Source: Lentimicrobiaceae bacterium
Lineage (GTDB): Bacteria; Bacteroidota; Bacteroidia; Bacteroidales; WCHB1-69
Assembly (NCBI GenBank): GCA_009787675.1
Contig: WQSU01000037.1
Location: 1-12,601 of the forward strand
Length of the DNA stretch: 12,601 bases
Reading direction: 5' to 3'
Positions 1 through 8,135 of the stretch are shown here, one piece after another. The notes under the pieces are model-generated. The model saw only the letters and a list, made by a program, of their open reading frames with translations, ran no database searches and was not told where the DNA came from. The position numbers were made by a program, and so were the translations under genes. Positions within the stretch are counted from its first letter, which is position 1; every line of letters begins with the position of its first letter.

Positions 1-43
1 GAGGGGGAAGTTTAGTTATTTTGAAACTTTAATTTGAAGGGGG

Positions 44-51
44 CAAAAATA
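44..51 (-). promoter_or_regulatory. Candidate -7 promoter element reading out of the left edge
   Basis: Read on the minus strand this is TATTTTTG followed by CCCCC, a perfect match to the Bacteroidota -7 consensus TAnnTTTG. It lies just past the ligA stop codon and points left. It would therefore serve a gene beyond the window, or extend transcription after ligA. A TTTG lies further upstream, but its spacing (about 25 bases) is longer than the usual 19-21. The downstream gene is not visible. Confidence 0.4.
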
Positions 52-59
52 TTATAATA

Positions 60-2084
60 TCATTTAATTATGTTTTCAAACTCAATTTCACTTAATATTT
101 GAACGCCCAATTTTTCCGCTTTCTTCCGTTTCTCAGGTCCCATGTTTTCGCCGGCGATGACAAAATTGGTGTTTTTGGAGATGGAGGAGACGTTTTTGCC
201 GCCGTGCAGTTCAATCTTTTGTTTCATGGCATCGCGAGAGATAGAGAAAACGCCACTCACCACGATGCTTTTTCCCTCCAAAACATGGGAAAGGAGTTGA
301 TGATCCTCCTCATTCAATTCAAGTTGTACACCAGTCTCGCGAAGTTTGATGATCGTTTCCAAGTTTTCTACTGTATTGAAAAACTGTACGATACTTTCGG
401 CAACCTGTTCGCCCACATCATCCACAGCTTTTAGTTCTTCTTTGCTTGCATTGGCAATGGCGTCAATGGTTTTGAAGTAGCTGGCTACTTTCTTTGCGGT
501 GGTTTCTCCCACATATCTGATGCCGATGGCAAACAGCACCCGCTCAAACGGCACCTCTTTAGATTGTTCAATGCCCGCTAACATATTTTCCACTGTTTTT
601 TCGCGAAAACTGATGATACGCTCGGTGCTGTCATCTCCAACAATTTTCTTTTCTAATCCCAGCAAACTTTCGGTTTTCAGGTGGTAAAAGTCTGCGCTGG
701 TTTTCACCAAACCGTTGTCAAACAGCATCTCTATTTTCCCTTCTCCCAGCGAATCAATATTCATAGCTTTTCGGGAGATGAAATGCTCTAACTTTCCTTT
801 CATTTGCGGAGGGCAGCCCGATTCGTTAGGACAATAGGTGGCGGCTTCTCCTTCTTTTTTGATTAACAATGAATTACAAAACGGACAATGCGAAATAAAA
901 CTTACTTTTTCCGTATATTCCTGGCGTTTAGAAAGTTCAACCCCTACAATTTTGGGGATGATTTCTCCGCCCTTTTCCACATAAAGCCAATCATTTTCGT
1001 GAATATCAAGTTGTTGAATAATATCATAATTGTGCAACGAGGCGCGTTTCACCACCGTTCCTGCCAGCAACACGGGTTGCAGGTTTGCCACCGGCGTAAC
1101 CACCCCTGTTCTACCAATTTGAAAATCAACACTCAAAAGTTTTGTTGCCACGCGTTGCGCTTTAAACTTGTAGGCAATTGCCCAGCGGGGATTTTTTGCC
1201 GTAGCGCCCAATTGTTGTTGCTGCAAGATGTCGTTCACCTTAATTACCACACCATCAATATCAAAAGACAATTGCTCCCGCTCTTTATCCCATTGGGAAA
1301 TAAAACTTCTAATCTCTTCAATAGAACTGCATTTTTGAACTGTTTCGGGTGTTTTAAATCCCCACTCTTTTAATTTTGTAAAGCTCTCAAAATGTGTTTT
1401 AAAAGGAAGGCTTTCGCCAAGGACAAGATACAAGCGACAATCTAAGCCGCGTTTGGCAACTTCGGAAGAATCTTGCAACTTCAGGCTTCCTGATGCGGCA
1501 TTTCTTGGATTTGCAAATGGCTGCTCACCAATATCTTCACGTTCAAGATTGAGTTTCTCGAATGCTTTGTGGGGCAGAACAATTTCGCCGCGCACTTCCA
1601 AAAAGTCAGGATAATCTCCAAAAAGTTTCAGGGGGATAGATTTGATGGTTTTCACATTTTGCGTAACATCGTCACCTTGAACGCCATCGCCGCGCGTTAC
1701 GGCACGGAGTAACCTGCCCTTTTCATACACCAAACTGATGGCAACGCCATCGTATTTCAATTCACAAACATACTCAGCTTTTTGTAGCAGAGCGTTTTGC
1801 ACCCGCTTGTCAAACTCAGAAATCTCCTCAATAGAGTAGGTGTTTCCCAGCGACAACATGGGGAATACGTGCGGCACCGTAACGAACTGTTTAGTGATTT
1901 CGCCTCCCACGCGTTGCGTAGGAGAATCGGGTTGTGCAAACTGCGGATACTCCTGCTCCAAGCGCGTTAATTCTTCCAGCAATTTATCAAACTCATAATC
2001 ACTGATAGTTGGATTATCAAGTATATAATAATTGTAGTTGTGTTGATTAAGTTGTTCTGTAAGTTCTTTAATACGATTTATCAT
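60..2084 (-). CDS. ligA: NAD-dependent DNA ligase LigA
   Basis: This 674-residue protein has the usual length and full domain order of a bacterial NAD+-dependent DNA ligase. Such ligases seal nicks between Okazaki fragments and during repair, using NAD+ as adenylate donor. The N-terminal Ia domain carries the NYNYYILDNPTISDYEFDKL stretch (about residues 16-35) that binds the NMN half of NAD+. The adenylation domain contains the KYDG motif with the predicted adenylated lysine at K110. The OB-fold follows at about 315-395. A four-cysteine zinc finger comes next (C400, C403, C418, C424), then helix-hairpin-helix repeats (about 510-570) and a C-terminal BRCT domain (about 602-674). The ATG at 2084 gives the normal N terminus. 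The gene is divergent from dnaG across a 152-base gap. All key residues are present and I see no sign of damage. Identification is essentially certain. Confidence 0.98.
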   Translation of the reverse strand: MINRIKELTEQLNQHNYNYYILDNPTISDYEFDKLLEELTRLEQEYPQFAQPDSPTQRVGGEITKQFVTVPHVFPMLSLGNTYSIEEISEFDKRVQNALLQKAEYVCELKYDGVAISLVYEKGRLLRAVTRGDGVQGDDVTQNVKTIKSIPLKLFGDYPDFLEVRGEIVLPHKAFEKLNLEREDIGEQPFANPRNAASGSLKLQDSSEVAKRGLDCRLYLVLGESLPFKTHFESFTKLKEWGFKTPETVQKCSSIEEIRSFISQWDKEREQLSFDIDGVVIKVNDILQQQQLGATAKNPRWAIAYKFKAQRVATKLLSVDFQIGRTGVVTPVANLQPVLLAGTVVKRASLHNYDIIQQLDIHENDWLYVEKGGEIIPKIVGVELSKRQEYTEKVSFISHCPFCNSLLIKKEGEAATYCPNESGCPPQMKGKLEHFISRKAMNIDSLGEGKIEMLFDNGLVKTSADFYHLKTESLLGLEKKIVGDDSTERIISFREKTVENMLAGIEQSKEVPFERVLFAIGIRYVGETTAKKVASYFKTIDAIANASKEELKAVDDVGEQVAESIVQFFNTVENLETIIKLRETGVQLELNEEDHQLLSHVLEGKSIVVSGVFSISRDAMKQKIELHGGKNVSSISKNTNFVIAGENMGPEKRKKAEKLGVQILSEIEFENIIK

Positions 2085-2104
2085 GAGTGATGATCATTTG
2101 GGGG

Positions 2105-2112
2105 CGAAAATA
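2105..2112 (-). promoter_or_regulatory. Candidate -7 element for ligA
   Basis: On the minus strand this reads TATTTTCG followed by CCCCC, one mismatch from TAnnTTTG. It sits 20 bases upstream of the ligA ATG, so transcription would start with a very short leader of roughly 14 bases. No clear -33 TTTG is present at the expected distance, so the call is tentative. It lies in the same intergenic region as the dnaG promoter candidates. Confidence 0.35.
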
Positions 2113-2118
2113 AAAAGT

Positions 2119-2147
2119 TTTGCGAAGTAATTAATTTTCTAATTTTG
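2119..2147 (+). promoter_or_regulatory. Candidate dnaG promoter (TTTG - 17 - TAATTTTG)
   Basis: TTTG at 2119-2122 is followed after 17 bases by TAATTTTG at 2140-2147, a perfect -7 match to TAnnTTTG. The spacer is slightly shorter than the usual 19-21. Transcription would begin near 2154 and give dnaG a leader of about 80 bases. It overlaps the upstream region of ligA, so the two divergent promoters may compete. Confidence 0.45.
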
Positions 2148-2180
2148 CAACCTCAAATTATTCAATCCAATTATTGATAT

Positions 2181-2188
2181 TACTTTTG
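2181..2188 (+). promoter_or_regulatory. Second candidate -7 element for dnaG
   Basis: TACTTTTG also matches TAnnTTTG perfectly and lies 49 bases upstream of the dnaG ATG, giving a leader of about 40 bases. No clear -33 TTTG is seen at the right distance. It is an alternative to, or a second start beside, the element at 2140-2147. Confidence 0.3.
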
Positions 2189-2236
2189 TTCAGCATTATT
2201 AAAAACTTCTTTAACAATAATAATATTACAAGATAA

Positions 2237-4240
2237 ATGATCTCTCGAAAAACCATTGATGAAATTATGATGACCGCCAAGATTGAAGAGGTGGTTGGGG
2301 ATTTTGTGACACTGAAACGTCGTGGACAAAATTGGGTAGGAATTTGTCCGTTCCACGCGGATTCAAATCCCTCCATGTATGTGAGCCCGCGTCTCGGTAT
2401 TTTCAACTGCTTTGTTTGTGACACTAAGGGAAATGCGGTGCACTTCATTATGGAGCACGAAAAAATTTCTTATCCAGAAGCATTACGCTATATAGCTAAA
2501 AAATACAATATTACCATTGAAGAAGATGCTGAAAAAACCAAAGAGGAATTAGAAGAGGATGATAAAAAAGAAAGTTTATTGTTGTTGAATCAATTTGCTG
2601 AAAATTATTTTGTGGAGCAGCTTTTTGATACGGAAGATGGGCAAAATATTGCCTTGAGCTATTTTAAGGAACGCGGGCTCAACGAAGCTATTATTAAAAA
2701 ATTCAAATTGGGTTATAACCCTGAGGGGTGGGATCATTTCACACAAACTGCGTTGCAAAGAGGCTATAAAAAAGAACAGTTAGTGGCTTTAGGTCTCACC
2801 AAAGAGAGTGAGAACGGCAAACTGTTCGATTTTTTACATGGGCGTGTTATTTTTCCCATTCATAGCGCTTTAGGCAAAACCCTCGGTTTTGGTGCACGCA
2901 CCTTAAAGCAAGGAGAAAAGATTGCCAAGTATTTCAACTCGCCTGAAAGTGAAGTGTATCACAAAAGCGATATTTTGTACGGTTTTTTCTTTGCCAAGAA
3001 AGCCATTCGGGCGAACGACAACGTGTATTTGGTGGAAGGATACACAGATGTGATTTCAATGTTTGCGGCAGGCATGGAAAATGTGGTGGCTTCTTCCGGC
3101 ACCGCCTTGACAAAAGGTCAAATAAAACTGATAGCTACTCAAACTCAAAATATTACGCTGGTTTATGATGGAGACCAAGCGGGCATAAAGGCATCTTTGC
3201 GCGGCATTGACATGTTGCTGGAAAGCGGGTTGAACGTGCAAACCGTACTGCTCCCCGACGGGGAGGACCCTGACTCCTTTGCCAGAAAATCCACTCAAGA
3301 AGAGGTTAAAGCCTATTTCCAAAACAATACTGTGAGCTTTATCATTTTTAAAGCTAATATTTTGTCGAAAGAGGCAGGACATGATCCGATGAAACGTGCC
3401 GGTATCGTGAACGAAATTATTCAAAATGTAGCAGATATCCCCGATGCAGTAGCACGTGCCTTTTACATCAAAGAGTGTGCAGAACTTTTTCAACTTACAG
3501 AGGAAACGCTGAATGCACAGTTACGCAAAGCAGTTTGGAAAAAACACGAAGGGCAAAGAGATAAAAGGAACGACCCTGCAGGAGAAGGCAAAACCGAAGC
3601 ATTGACCGAGTCGATAAATATTGCTGAACCACTGCCACGCCAACCTAAATTAGAGAGTGCCAATCGTTTAATAGAAGTTGAAAAAAATATCATCCTCCTT
3701 ATCCTGAAACATGGAATGTTTGAAGTTGATGTTCAGGAATTTGCTGAAGATGGAGCGCCTTTTTTTACGCCAACCCGCATTGACCAGTATATTTTCAATG
3801 AGTTTCATCACCAGCAGATTAAGTTCTCGAATCCATTATTTCAAAAAATTTATTACGAATATTCTGAAATAGCTAAAATAGCGCAGAGCCAAGATGCTAT
3901 AAAAAGTCATTTTTCAACCCTTGAAGATAAAGAAATTACAGATTTTGTGATTGCCCATTTGTTGAACGATGATCCGGAAATTAGCGAACAATGGTTCACG
4001 AGATTCGACATTGTTACGCGAAGTATTACTAATAACATTCACAAACTTAACAATGCGGTAGAGGAGACCATATTGATGTTTAAATTACGTATTATTGAAG
4101 ATTATAGAAAATTGATTTTAAGAGAAATAGAAGAAAATACAGAGGAAGAACTTGAAAAGCCGATGTTTCAAAAACTGCAACAATTGTTGACACGTAGAGA
4201 GGAGATTGCCAAACGTTTGGGGGCGGTGGTTACTTTTTAA
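2237..4240 (+). CDS. dnaG: DNA primase DnaG
   Basis: This 667-residue bacterial primase synthesises the RNA primers used at the replication fork, working with the DnaB helicase. The N-terminal CHC2-type zinc-binding domain is intact, with ligands C37, H40, C58 and C61 in CPFH and CFVC. The RNA polymerase core follows, including the conserved FPIHSALGKTLGFGARTL and FNSPES stretches (about 206-237). The Toprim fold has the catalytic glutamate in EGYTD (E267) and the metal-binding DGD at D311-D313, with GEDPDSF at about 342-348. The C-terminal third (about 430-667) is poorly conserved and charged, as expected for the helicase-interacting domain. Its first part (about 440-475) looks like a low-complexity linker rich in K, E and R. 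The ATG at 2237 gives the normal start (MISRKTIDEI). The gene is divergent from ligA. No defect is visible. Confidence 0.98.
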   Translation: MISRKTIDEIMMTAKIEEVVGDFVTLKRRGQNWVGICPFHADSNPSMYVSPRLGIFNCFVCDTKGNAVHFIMEHEKISYPEALRYIAKKYNITIEEDAEKTKEELEEDDKKESLLLLNQFAENYFVEQLFDTEDGQNIALSYFKERGLNEAIIKKFKLGYNPEGWDHFTQTALQRGYKKEQLVALGLTKESENGKLFDFLHGRVIFPIHSALGKTLGFGARTLKQGEKIAKYFNSPESEVYHKSDILYGFFFAKKAIRANDNVYLVEGYTDVISMFAAGMENVVASSGTALTKGQIKLIATQTQNITLVYDGDQAGIKASLRGIDMLLESGLNVQTVLLPDGEDPDSFARKSTQEEVKAYFQNNTVSFIIFKANILSKEAGHDPMKRAGIVNEIIQNVADIPDAVARAFYIKECAELFQLTEETLNAQLRKAVWKKHEGQRDKRNDPAGEGKTEALTESINIAEPLPRQPKLESANRLIEVEKNIILLILKHGMFEVDVQEFAEDGAPFFTPTRIDQYIFNEFHHQQIKFSNPLFQKIYYEYSEIAKIAQSQDAIKSHFSTLEDKEITDFVIAHLLNDDPEISEQWFTRFDIVTRSITNNIHKLNNAVEETILMFKLRIIEDYRKLILREIEENTEEELEKPMFQKLQQLLTRREEIAKRLGAVVTF

Positions 4241-4276
4241 GTCAGGTTCAATTCCAAGATGCCAAATAATAAAATG

Positions 4277-4284
4277 TAAGTTTG
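4277..4284 (+). promoter_or_regulatory. Candidate -7 element for the EamA/CDF operon
   Basis: TAAGTTTG matches TAnnTTTG perfectly and lies 52 bases upstream of the EamA start codon, in the only gap (95 bases) between dnaG and the transporter run. No convincing -33 element accompanies it. If real, it would drive the three transporter genes independently of dnaG. Confidence 0.38.
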
Positions 4285-4335
4285 TGTTAGTACCCCCTGC
4301 AAAAAGATATATAAAACAATAGAAATCATTAAAAT

Positions 4336-4752
4336 ATGTGGAAATTTTACGCTGTCTTGTCGGCTATCTTTGCAGCTTTGACCGCTATTTTTGCTAAAAT
4401 AGGAATAAAAAATGTTAATTCTGATTTGGCAACGGCAATACGCACTGTCGTCATCTTGTTGATCACATGGGGAATTGTGTTTTTTGGGCAAAAAGCTGCC
4501 GGAATCAGAGACCTTACCCGATTTAATTGGACTTTCTTAATTCTTTCAGGGGTTGCAACGGGCTTATCGTGGCTGTTTTATTTCAAAGCGTTACAGTTGG
4601 GCACCGTTTCTCGGGTGGCGCCTATCGACAAATTGAGTGTTGTTTTTACTATTTTGCTGTCTTTTCTTATCCTAAAAGAACCTCTTACACCAAAAGTGAT
4701 TATCGGAGCTTTGCTCATCTGTGCAGGCGGCTTGGTAATGATCTGGAAATAA
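4336..4752 (+). CDS. Half-size EamA-family transporter
   Basis: This 138-residue, very hydrophobic protein matches the EamA (drug/metabolite transporter) fold. It contains one EamA repeat instead of the two found in typical 280-300-residue members. About five membrane helices can be placed (roughly residues 4-22, 35-51, 67-86, 94-112 and 118-137). The N terminus (FYAVLSAIFAALTAIFAKIG) and the C-terminal stretch FLILKEPLTPKVIIGALLI are typical of the stand-alone single-domain group. Such half-size proteins are expected to work as dimers in the inner membrane. The substrate cannot be predicted from sequence. Only 17 bases separate its stop from the next gene, a cation efflux protein, so co-transcription is likely and a link to ion or metabolite efflux is possible. 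The length fits the single-domain group, so I do not regard it as truncated. Confidence 0.88.
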   Translation: MWKFYAVLSAIFAALTAIFAKIGIKNVNSDLATAIRTVVILLITWGIVFFGQKAAGIRDLTRFNWTFLILSGVATGLSWLFYFKALQLGTVSRVAPIDKLSVVFTILLSFLILKEPLTPKVIIGALLICAGGLVMIWK

Positions 4753-4769
4753 AAATTTATTATCAAATA

Positions 4770-5633
4770 ATGTTTAAAGAAAAAAAATCAATAGCGTTTT
4801 CCTCAATTATGGCAGCCGTCTTTTTGACAACTTTCAAATTTATTGTTGGCATTATTACCGGAAGTTTGGGACTATTATCTGAGGCTTTACACTCTTGTTT
4901 AGATTTGGTAGCGACAGTTGTAACCTATTTTTCTGTGCGCTTTTCAGATCAACCGGCAGATAAACAACACCATTTTGGACATGGAAAAATGGAAAATCTG
5001 TCGGCTCTGATTCAAACGATACTCCTTTTACTTACTTGTGGATGGGTTATTTATGAAGCCATACACCGTTTAACAACAAAAAATGTTGAAATAGAGGTTA
5101 CCATTTGGAGTTATTTGGTTATTGTGATTTCAATTATGGTTGATATTTCACGTTCACGTGCTTTGTATCGGGTGGCAAAAAAACACAACAGCCAAGCCTT
5201 GGAAGCAGATGCATTGCATTTTTCATCAGATATTTGGAGCTCTGTGGCGGTACTATTAGGATTGTTGTGTGTAGATCTTTTTGATTTTCATGCTGCTGAC
5301 TCCATTGCGGCACTGATTGTAGCAGTCATCATACTTTCGGTTTGCTACAGACTTGGTAAAAAAGCCATTGATGTTTTATTGGATAAGGCGCCGGCTCAAA
5401 GTTATGAGTTTGTTGTGGATATTTTAAACCATCACAATGAGATTAAACAGTATCACAACCTTAAACTCCGGACCGCAGGGGCTGATACTTTTGTGTCTTT
5501 TAATATTCATTTAGACCCTGCAATGAGTTTTTCTGATGTTCACAAGTTTTGCGATCACTTAGAAAAGGATATTCAAGATAAAATTTCAAGATGTGAAGTA
5601 TATATTCACGCCGAACCGGAAAATTTAATTTAA
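4770..5633 (+). CDS. Cation diffusion facilitator transporter (FieF-like)
   Basis: This 287-residue CDF-family protein is expected to export divalent metal ions such as zinc, iron or manganese from the cytoplasm by proton exchange. Six membrane helices can be placed, followed by a soluble C-terminal domain (about 200-287). The transport-site residues are visible as H41 and D45 in ALHSCLDLV (helix 2) and H150 and D154 in ALHFSSDIW (helix 5). This HD/HD arrangement is often associated with zinc. The HHFGHGKMEN motif (67-76) is typical of the FieF/MMT branch. The reading frame is open upstream to 4527, but that part overlaps the EamA gene. The ATG at 4770 gives the normal N terminus (MFKEKKSIAF) and a 17-base gap to EamA. 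The next gene, 17 bases downstream, is a second CDF of another subfamily. Metal specificity is inferred, not shown. Confidence 0.93.
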   Translation: MFKEKKSIAFSSIMAAVFLTTFKFIVGIITGSLGLLSEALHSCLDLVATVVTYFSVRFSDQPADKQHHFGHGKMENLSALIQTILLLLTCGWVIYEAIHRLTTKNVEIEVTIWSYLVIVISIMVDISRSRALYRVAKKHNSQALEADALHFSSDIWSSVAVLLGLLCVDLFDFHAADSIAALIVAVIILSVCYRLGKKAIDVLLDKAPAQSYEFVVDILNHHNEIKQYHNLKLRTAGADTFVSFNIHLDPAMSFSDVHKFCDHLEKDIQDKISRCEVYIHAEPENLI

Positions 5634-5650
5634 AATAGAAAGTCAAGGAT

Positions 5651-6541
5651 ATGTCCCACAATCACCACCACCATGCCCACACCGAAAAAAGCAACATCGG
5701 GCTTGCCTTTTTTCTCAATTTGTTCTTTACCGTTATTGAGTTGATTGGTGGCGTTCTCACCAACAGCATCGCTATTATGTCGGATGCCGTTCACGATTTT
5801 GGAGACAGTTTGTCGCTTGGGCTGGCGTGGTATTTTCAAAAATTGTCGAAGAAAGGAAGCACCAAACAGTATTCTTATGGTTATAAACGTTTTTCACTTT
5901 TGGGGGCGATTATCAATTGTATTGTGCTGATCGTGGGAAGTATCTATATTCTTTCTGAAGCAATTCCGCGCTTGTTTTCACCACAGGAAACCCATGCCAA
6001 AGGGATGTTTCTACTCGCTGTGTTGGGCATTGTGGTGAATGGGTTTGCCGTGTTGCGCACGCGAAAAGGAAGCTCAATTAACGAGCGTATAGTTTCACTG
6101 CATTTGCTTGAAGATGTGTTAGGTTGGGCAGCGGTTTTAGTAGGTTCTGTAGTTATGTATTTTACTGGGTGGACCATTATTGACCCTGTTCTATCCCTCT
6201 GCATTGCTTGTTTTGTATTGTTTAACGTTGTCAAGAATATTCGATTGGTATTGCCAATTCTACTGCAAGGCACACCGGCAGAACTTGAACAGGAGCATCT
6301 CATAAAAAAAATAACAGAAATAGAAAACATAGAGAATGTCCACGATTTACATATTTGGTCATTAGATGAAGCCTATCATGTACTTACTGTTCATGTAACT
6401 CTGAAAACAGCATTACCAATGGAAAAACTGGCGGAATTAAAAGAGCAAATTCGCGCCGTTTTGAATGAGATAGGGATAGTTCATGCTACAATAGAATTTG
6501 AGATGATTGATGAGAACTGTGGATACAAAAGTTGTGTATAG
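5651..6541 (+). CDS. Cation diffusion facilitator transporter (CzcD/ZitB-like)
   Basis: This 296-residue CDF protein belongs to the CzcD/ZitB-like branch and probably exports zinc or a related metal. It begins with a histidine-rich tail (HNHHHHAH, residues 3-10), a likely metal-binding segment. The transport site shows H48 and D52 in AVHDFGD (helix 2) and H151 and D155 in HLLEDVLGW (helix 5). Other subfamily marks are YSYGYKRFSLLGA (about 75-87) and HDLHIWSLDE (231-240) in the cytoplasmic domain. The C terminus ends ENCGYKSCV, with two cysteines that may also bind metal. A weak AAGGA lies just before the ATG. Different tail and loop motifs make it clearly not a recent duplicate of the preceding CDF. 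Its stop codon lies 9 bases from the convergent comM stop. Confidence 0.94.
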   Translation: MSHNHHHHAHTEKSNIGLAFFLNLFFTVIELIGGVLTNSIAIMSDAVHDFGDSLSLGLAWYFQKLSKKGSTKQYSYGYKRFSLLGAIINCIVLIVGSIYILSEAIPRLFSPQETHAKGMFLLAVLGIVVNGFAVLRTRKGSSINERIVSLHLLEDVLGWAAVLVGSVVMYFTGWTIIDPVLSLCIACFVLFNVVKNIRLVLPILLQGTPAELEQEHLIKKITEIENIENVHDLHIWSLDEAYHVLTVHVTLKTALPMEKLAELKEQIRAVLNEIGIVHATIEFEMIDENCGYKSCV

Positions 6542-6550
6542 TAACCTGAA

Positions 6551-8092
6551 TTATTTCCCCCAACTATCCCTGTCCAAACTCCTAAAATTGATAGCCTCCG
6601 ACAAGTGTTCAATTTCAATATTCATGGAGTTATTCACGTCAGCTATTGTTCTGGCTACCTTTAAGATACGGTCGTATGCCCGAGCAGAAAGTCCTAACTT
6701 TTCCATTGCAAATTTTAGGCGTTCTTCTCCCTCTTTTGAAATAGTACAATAAGTTCTTACCATTTTGCTGCTCATTTGTGCATTACAAAAAACATTCTCA
6801 ACTTTCTCAAAACGTTTACGTTGCAACATGCGTGCTGCAATCACACGTTCCCGAATTTTGATGCTGGGTTCTACCGGTACAACAGATGCCAACTCGGCAT
6901 GCGATACAGGTACTACTTCTACATGAATATCAATTCTATCCATTAAAGGTCCCGATACTTTGTTCAGATACTTTTGAACGATTCCCTGTCCGCACGTGCA
7001 GGGCACTTTCGGATTGTTGTAATTACCACAAGGACAGGGATTCATAGCCGCTACAAACATGAAAGAAGCAGGAAAGTCAACGCTATATTTGGAACGTGCG
7101 ATGCTCACGTAACGATCTTCTAAAGGTTGGCGCATCACTTCTAAGACGGTTCTTTTAAATTCGGGTAGTTCATCTAAAAAGAGAACGCCATTGTGCGCTA
7201 ATGAAATTTCTCCGGGTTGCGGGTGTTGCCCTCCACCCACTAAAGCTACATCGGAAATGGTGTGATGTGGAGCGCGAAATGGGCGTACCGAAATCAAAGA
7301 GGCGTAACGACTCATTTTCCCTGCAACGGAATGAATTTTAGTGGTTTCCAAGGCTTCATTTAACGTTAAGGGCGGCAAAATAGAAGGTAATCGTTTAGCT
7401 AACATTGTTTTTCCCGAGCCCGGACTTCCGATCAAAATTACATTGTGCCCACCGGCTGCTGCAATCTCCAAAGCGCGTTTAATGTTTTCCTGCCCTTTAA
7501 CATCCGAAAAATCAAATTCATATTCGTTCAAGCTGCGCTGAAACTCATCATGAATATTAATTTTGGTGGGATCAATGGGGATATCTGCATTAAAAAAATC
7601 TATTACTTGCTTAATGTTTTCAACGCCAAGCACTTCAATATCACTAACAATAGCTGCTTCGCGGGCATTTTGAACAGGCAGTATTACGCCTTTTTTGCCG
7701 CGCTTCCGCGCTTCAATGGCTACGGGCAGTGCGCCGCGAATCGGCTGCAACTTGCCGTCGAGAGACAGCTCGCCCATGATGTAGTAATCTTCTACTTTTT
7801 CTGCTCCTTGAATTTGCTCCGAAGCAATTAGAATACCTATCGCCAGTGTTAAATCGTAGGCAGAGCCTTCTTTCCTGATATCGGCAGGCGCCATGTTGAT
7901 TACAATCTTTTTGATAGGGATTTTGTAGCCATGACACCGCAACGCCGTATCAATACGCTGCTGGCTCTCTTTCACAGCACTGTCGGGTAGCCCTACTAAC
8001 ATAAAATTTACACCAAGTTCTATACTGACTTCAATACTGATGGGAATGGCTGCAACGCCCATAAGGGCGCAACTGTAGGTTTTGATGAGCAT
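6551..8092 (-). CDS. comM: ComM/YifB AAA+ ATPase (Mg-chelatase-like)
   Basis: This 513-residue protein has the normal length and layout of the YifB/ComM family. ComM homologues are hexameric helicases that extend branches during recombination of incoming DNA in natural transformation. The N-terminal domain (about 1-170) has the Lon-protease-like fold of the family, with VGLPDSAVKES (33-43) and NMAPADIRKEGSAYDL (66-81). The AAA+ core has Walker A GSPGSGKT (222-229), Walker B VLFLDE (303-308), and the conserved RAPHHTISD (273-281) and NPCPCG (351-356) stretches. Four cysteines (C353, C355, C365, C367) form a possible metal-binding cluster. GPLMDRIDIHV (381-391) leads to the C-terminal Mg-chelatase-type helical domain. 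The ATG at 8092 gives the normal start (MLIKTYSCAL). A perfect -7 element lies 36 bases upstream. Presence of comM alone does not prove the organism is transformable. Confidence 0.96.
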   Translation of the reverse strand: MLIKTYSCALMGVAAIPISIEVSIELGVNFMLVGLPDSAVKESQQRIDTALRCHGYKIPIKKIVINMAPADIRKEGSAYDLTLAIGILIASEQIQGAEKVEDYYIMGELSLDGKLQPIRGALPVAIEARKRGKKGVILPVQNAREAAIVSDIEVLGVENIKQVIDFFNADIPIDPTKINIHDEFQRSLNEYEFDFSDVKGQENIKRALEIAAAGGHNVILIGSPGSGKTMLAKRLPSILPPLTLNEALETTKIHSVAGKMSRYASLISVRPFRAPHHTISDVALVGGGQHPQPGEISLAHNGVLFLDELPEFKRTVLEVMRQPLEDRYVSIARSKYSVDFPASFMFVAAMNPCPCGNYNNPKVPCTCGQGIVQKYLNKVSGPLMDRIDIHVEVVPVSHAELASVVPVEPSIKIRERVIAARMLQRKRFEKVENVFCNAQMSSKMVRTYCTISKEGEERLKFAMEKLGLSARAYDRILKVARTIADVNNSMNIEIEHLSEAINFRSLDRDSWGK

Positions 8093-8100
8093 AAATTTAG

Positions 8101-8121
8101 TGATTAATGATTAATGATTAA
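8101..8121 (-). repeat. Three tandem heptads in the comM leader
   Basis: Three perfect copies of a 7-base unit lie here (TTAATCA on the comM strand). They end 8 bases before the comM ATG and sit next to the predicted transcription start, so they would form most of the 5' leader. Nearly the same heptad occurs before the YfcC-family start at 9799-9826. Confidence 0.85.
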
Positions 8122-8127
8122 TGGCGG

Positions 8128-8135
8128 CAAAGATA
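8128..8135 (-). promoter_or_regulatory. -7 promoter element for comM
   Basis: On the minus strand this reads TATCTTTG followed by CCGCC, a perfect match to the Bacteroidota -7 consensus in its extended form. Transcription would start near 8121, at the edge of the heptad repeats, with a leader of about 30 bases. A TTTTG lies about 14 bases further upstream, closer than the usual -33 spacing. Confidence 0.6.

Noticed and set aside
888..1373. 161-codon plus-strand open frame inside ligA
   Set aside because: It lies entirely antisense to a conserved, intact ligase gene and its product resembles no family.
3056..3493. 145-codon minus-strand open frame inside dnaG
   Set aside because: It is antisense to the conserved Toprim region of the primase, so it is best explained as a shadow frame.
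4527..4769. Open frame upstream of the first CDF gene, which would add 81 residues to its N terminus
   Set aside because: It overlaps the EamA gene in another frame and its translation shows no CDF-like features. The ATG at 4770 gives a normal family N terminus.
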